Source: Oscillospiraceae bacterium
GTDB lineage: Bacteria > Bacillota > Clostridia > Oscillospirales > Ruminococcaceae
Assembly: GCA_031285945.1 (NCBI GenBank)
Contig: JAITVF010000065.1
Span: 1 to 14,380 of the forward strand
DNA: 14,380 bases
Reading direction: 5' to 3'
Shown: one piece after another, positions 12,422-14,380 of the stretch
How positions within the stretch are numbered: position 1 is the stretch's first letter
How the letters are laid out: each line of letters starts with the position of its first letter
Notes under the pieces: generated by a model
Told to the model about the DNA's origin: nothing
The model's input: the letters and a program-made list of their open reading frames with translations, nothing else
The model's database searches: none
Position numbers and translations under genes: made by a program

Positions 12422-14380
12422 CTAGACACTAAAGAGCAGATCTCCGTAATCTGGCATTGGCCAGTGCTTTCTGCCCACAATTACCTCAAGATCGTCGGCT
12501 GCCGCTCGCAGTTCCTGCATAGCCGTATAGACCTGGTCGCGGCAATGCAGAGCCATTGCCTTTACATCGCTTCCCGCGGAGTTGCAGGCCGAGAGGGCGA
12601 ACTCAAGCCTCTCCACTCTATCAAAAAGCTTGTTTGTAAGACCGCTAAGCTTCTTAATTAGGGCTAGCCTCACATCCCCCGGGTTCGCACAGGCTTCGGG
12701 ACAGACACGTATAAGGCCGGAATAAGCCGACGCAAGCTCGGTCAGAAAGCTCGACGCCGCCGGCAGAATATCCTTCCTGGCAATTTCCGCCATGGTAAGC
12801 GCCTCGATCTGGAGTGTCTTGCAGTAACCCTCCATTATAATTTCGTATCGGGAGCGGATTTCTGCCTCGCTTAGTATGCCGTAGCGGACGAAGAGCCCGA
12901 CATTTTTATCGTCCAGGAAGTGGGGAACAGCCTCGGCTGTGCTCACAAGATTGGAAAGTCCGCGGCGCTCGGCCTCGGCCACCCATTCTTTAGCGTAGTT
13001 GTTGCCGTTAAAGATAATCCGCCTGTGCTTTTTAAGGAGCTCCGCGAGAAGGGGGCGAAGTTCCGCCTCTGCGCTGCCGGAGATATCGAGCCGGTCCGCT
13101 ATCTCGCGCAGAGCGTCGGCAATAATAGTGTTGAGTACAAAATTGGGCCCGGCGATGGAAAGGCTCGCGCCCGGCATACGGAACTCAAATTTGTTGCCGG
13201 TAAAGGCGAAGGGGGAGGTGCGGTTACGGTCGGTGTTGTCCTTATAGAAGGAGGGTATGGTCTTAACGCCCGCCTTAAGCTCCATGAGCTTGTGGGGGTC
13301 ATAGGGCCTGTTTTCCTCGAGCGCCGCGAGTACCGCGGTGATCTCGTCGCCTAAAAATACCGATATGATGGCGGGCGGGGCCTCATCGCCGCCCAGTCGA
13401 TGGTCGTTGCCGGCTCCAGCCACCGAGATTCTTAGCAGATCCTGGTAATCATCCACGGCGCAGAGCACAGCCACCATAAAGGTAAGGAAGCTCAGATTGC
13501 TTTGCGGATGCTCGCCGGGGTCGAGAAGGTTCTTGCCCAAATCGGTACAGAGCGACCAGTTGTTGTGCTTGCCGCTGCCGTTTACCCCCGCGAATGGCTT
13601 TTCGTGAAGGAGACATAAGAGGCCGTGGCGCTCGGCCACCTTTTTTAGAATCTCCATTGTAAGCTGATTGTGGTCTACCGCTATGTTGACAGTTGTGAAG
13701 ACGGGCGCCAGCTCGTGCTGCCCTGGCGCTGTTTCGTTGTGCTCGGTTTTAGCGTGTATGCCAAGCCGCCAGAGCTCTGTGTTAAGCTCCTCCATAAATG
13801 CCTTAACGCGCGGGCGTATGGAGCCGTAGTAGTGATCCTCCATTTCCTGGCCCTTTGGGGGGCTTGCGCCGAAAAGGGTTCTGCCGCAAAATTTAAGATC
13901 GCGGCGGCCCTCCGCAACCGCGCGGTCAACCAGGAAATACTCCTGCTCGGCGCCCGCCGTAGAGGAAACATGGCTTGTATCGGTATCGCCCATCAGTCTT
14001 AAAATTCGCAACGATTCGCGATTTATGACCTCCATCGAGCGAAGAAGAGGCGTCTTTTTATCCAGCGCGTCGCCGGTGTAGGAGCAGAACGCTGTCGGTA
14101 TGCAGAGAACGCCGTCCTTGATAAATGCGTAAGAGGTCGGATCCCAAGCGGTATAGCCCCTGGCCTCGAAGGTGGCGCGCAGTCCCCCCGAGGGAAAGCT
14201 GGAGGCGTCCGATTCGCCGTGTATGAGCTCTTTGCCCGAAAACTCCATAATGATCCCGCCTTCAGCGGCAGGGGAGAGGAAGCTTTCGTGCTTTTCGGCG
14301 GTGATGCCGGTCATAGGCTGGAACCAGTGGGTGTAATGAGTGGCGCCTTTCTCGACAGCCCAGTCCTTCATCGCGTTGGC
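12422..14380 (-). CDS. glnN: Glutamine synthetase type III (5' end beyond window)
   Basis: 652 codons are visible and the frame stays open at the right edge (A-N-A before M-K-D-W-A), so roughly the first 50 residues of a ~700-residue protein are missing. It makes glutamine from glutamate, ammonia and ATP in the cytoplasm. Type III signatures from the N-terminal side are [15 protein letters not shown] with [29 protein letters not shown] (metal and substrate binding); [29 protein letters not shown]; and N-G-N-N-Y-A-K-E-W. The helical C-terminal ~170 residues are typical of the large type III subunit, which forms dodecamers. Key residues all appear intact. It ends four bases from a strong hairpin. 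Its promoter and any nitrogen control site lie outside the window. Confidence 0.95.
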   Translation of the reverse strand, partial: ANAMKDWAVEKGATHYTHWFQPMTGITAEKHESFLSPAAEGGIIMEFSGKELIHGESDASSFPSGGLRATFEARGYTAWDPTSYAFIKDGVLCIPTAFCSYTGDALDKKTPLLRSMEVINRESLRILRLMGDTDTSHVSSTAGAEQEYFLVDRAVAEGRRDLKFCGRTLFGASPPKGQEMEDHYYGSIRPRVKAFMEELNTELWRLGIHAKTEHNETAPGQHELAPVFTTVNIAVDHNQLTMEILKKVAERHGLLCLLHEKPFAGVNGSGKHNNWSLCTDLGKNLLDPGEHPQSNLSFLTFMVAVLCAVDDYQDLLRISVAGAGNDHRLGGDEAPPAIISVFLGDEITAVLAALEENRPYDPHKLMELKAGVKTIPSFYKDNTDRNRTSPFAFTGNKFEFRMPGASLSIAGPNFVLNTIIADALREIADRLDISGSAEAELRPLLAELLKKHRRIIFNGNNYAKEWVAEAERRGLSNLVSTAEAVPHFLDDKNVGLFVRYGILSEAEIRSRYEIIMEGYCKTLQIEALTMAEIARKDILPAASSFLTELASAYSGLIRVCPEACANPGDVRLALIKKLSGLTNKLFDRVERLEFALSACNSAGSDVKAMALHCRDQVYTAMQELRAAADDLEVIVGRKHWPMPDYGDLLFSV

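Noticed and set aside
13670..14002. Long plus-strand open frame opposite the glutamine synthetase gene
   Set aside because: It is antisense to strongly conserved catalytic motifs, has no ribosome binding site and shows no family resemblance. The same applies to other antisense frames in the DUF11, galM, sortase and reductase genes.

Overview
The window looks like a chromosome segment from an anaerobic, spore-forming Clostridia bacterium, most likely near the Oscillospiraceae/Ruminococcaceae. The evidence is type III glutamine synthetase, class B sortase, a CoA-disulfide reductase fused to rhodanese, a GerQ-like coat protein, AGGAGG-type ribosome binding sites and a moderately high GC content. 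The taxonomic call is an inference from gene content only.

Layout, left to right. (a) 1-353, minus: 5' part of a phage tail/baseplate-like protein, running off the left edge. (b) 742-3093, plus: a 783-residue protein of about six tandem DUF11-like repeats with no visible export or anchoring signal, ended by an intrinsic terminator. (c) 3226-4865, plus: a MATE-family efflux gene behind an elaborate leader with a near-consensus promoter, a 14-codon leader peptide, several hairpins and an intrinsic terminator just before the MATE ribosome binding site. This is the architecture of transcription attenuation. (d) 4994-6160, minus: an unrecognised lipoprotein. (e) 6161-6639: no intact gene, but a 20-bp inverted-repeat terminator, a 105-110 bp palindromic repeat element and a possible membrane-protein remnant. 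(f) 6640-7242, minus: a GerQ-like protein. (g) 7489-8541, minus: aldose 1-epimerase. (h) 8726-9700, minus: class B sortase. (i) 9921-12285, plus: CoA-disulfide reductase/rhodanese followed closely by a ribbon-helix-helix protein that may start at CTG. (j) 12422-14380, minus: glutamine synthetase type III, cut by the right edge.

Most genes appear to be single transcription units with their own promoters and terminators. Only the reductase/RHH pair looks like an operon. The most interesting non-coding signals are the MATE attenuator leader and a family of diverged palindromic repeats built on the end motif TACTAATCCGC. These repeats sit in the spacers around the GerQ-like gene and galM, with a half copy after the RHH gene. 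No tRNA, rRNA, CRISPR array, transposase or integrase was seen.
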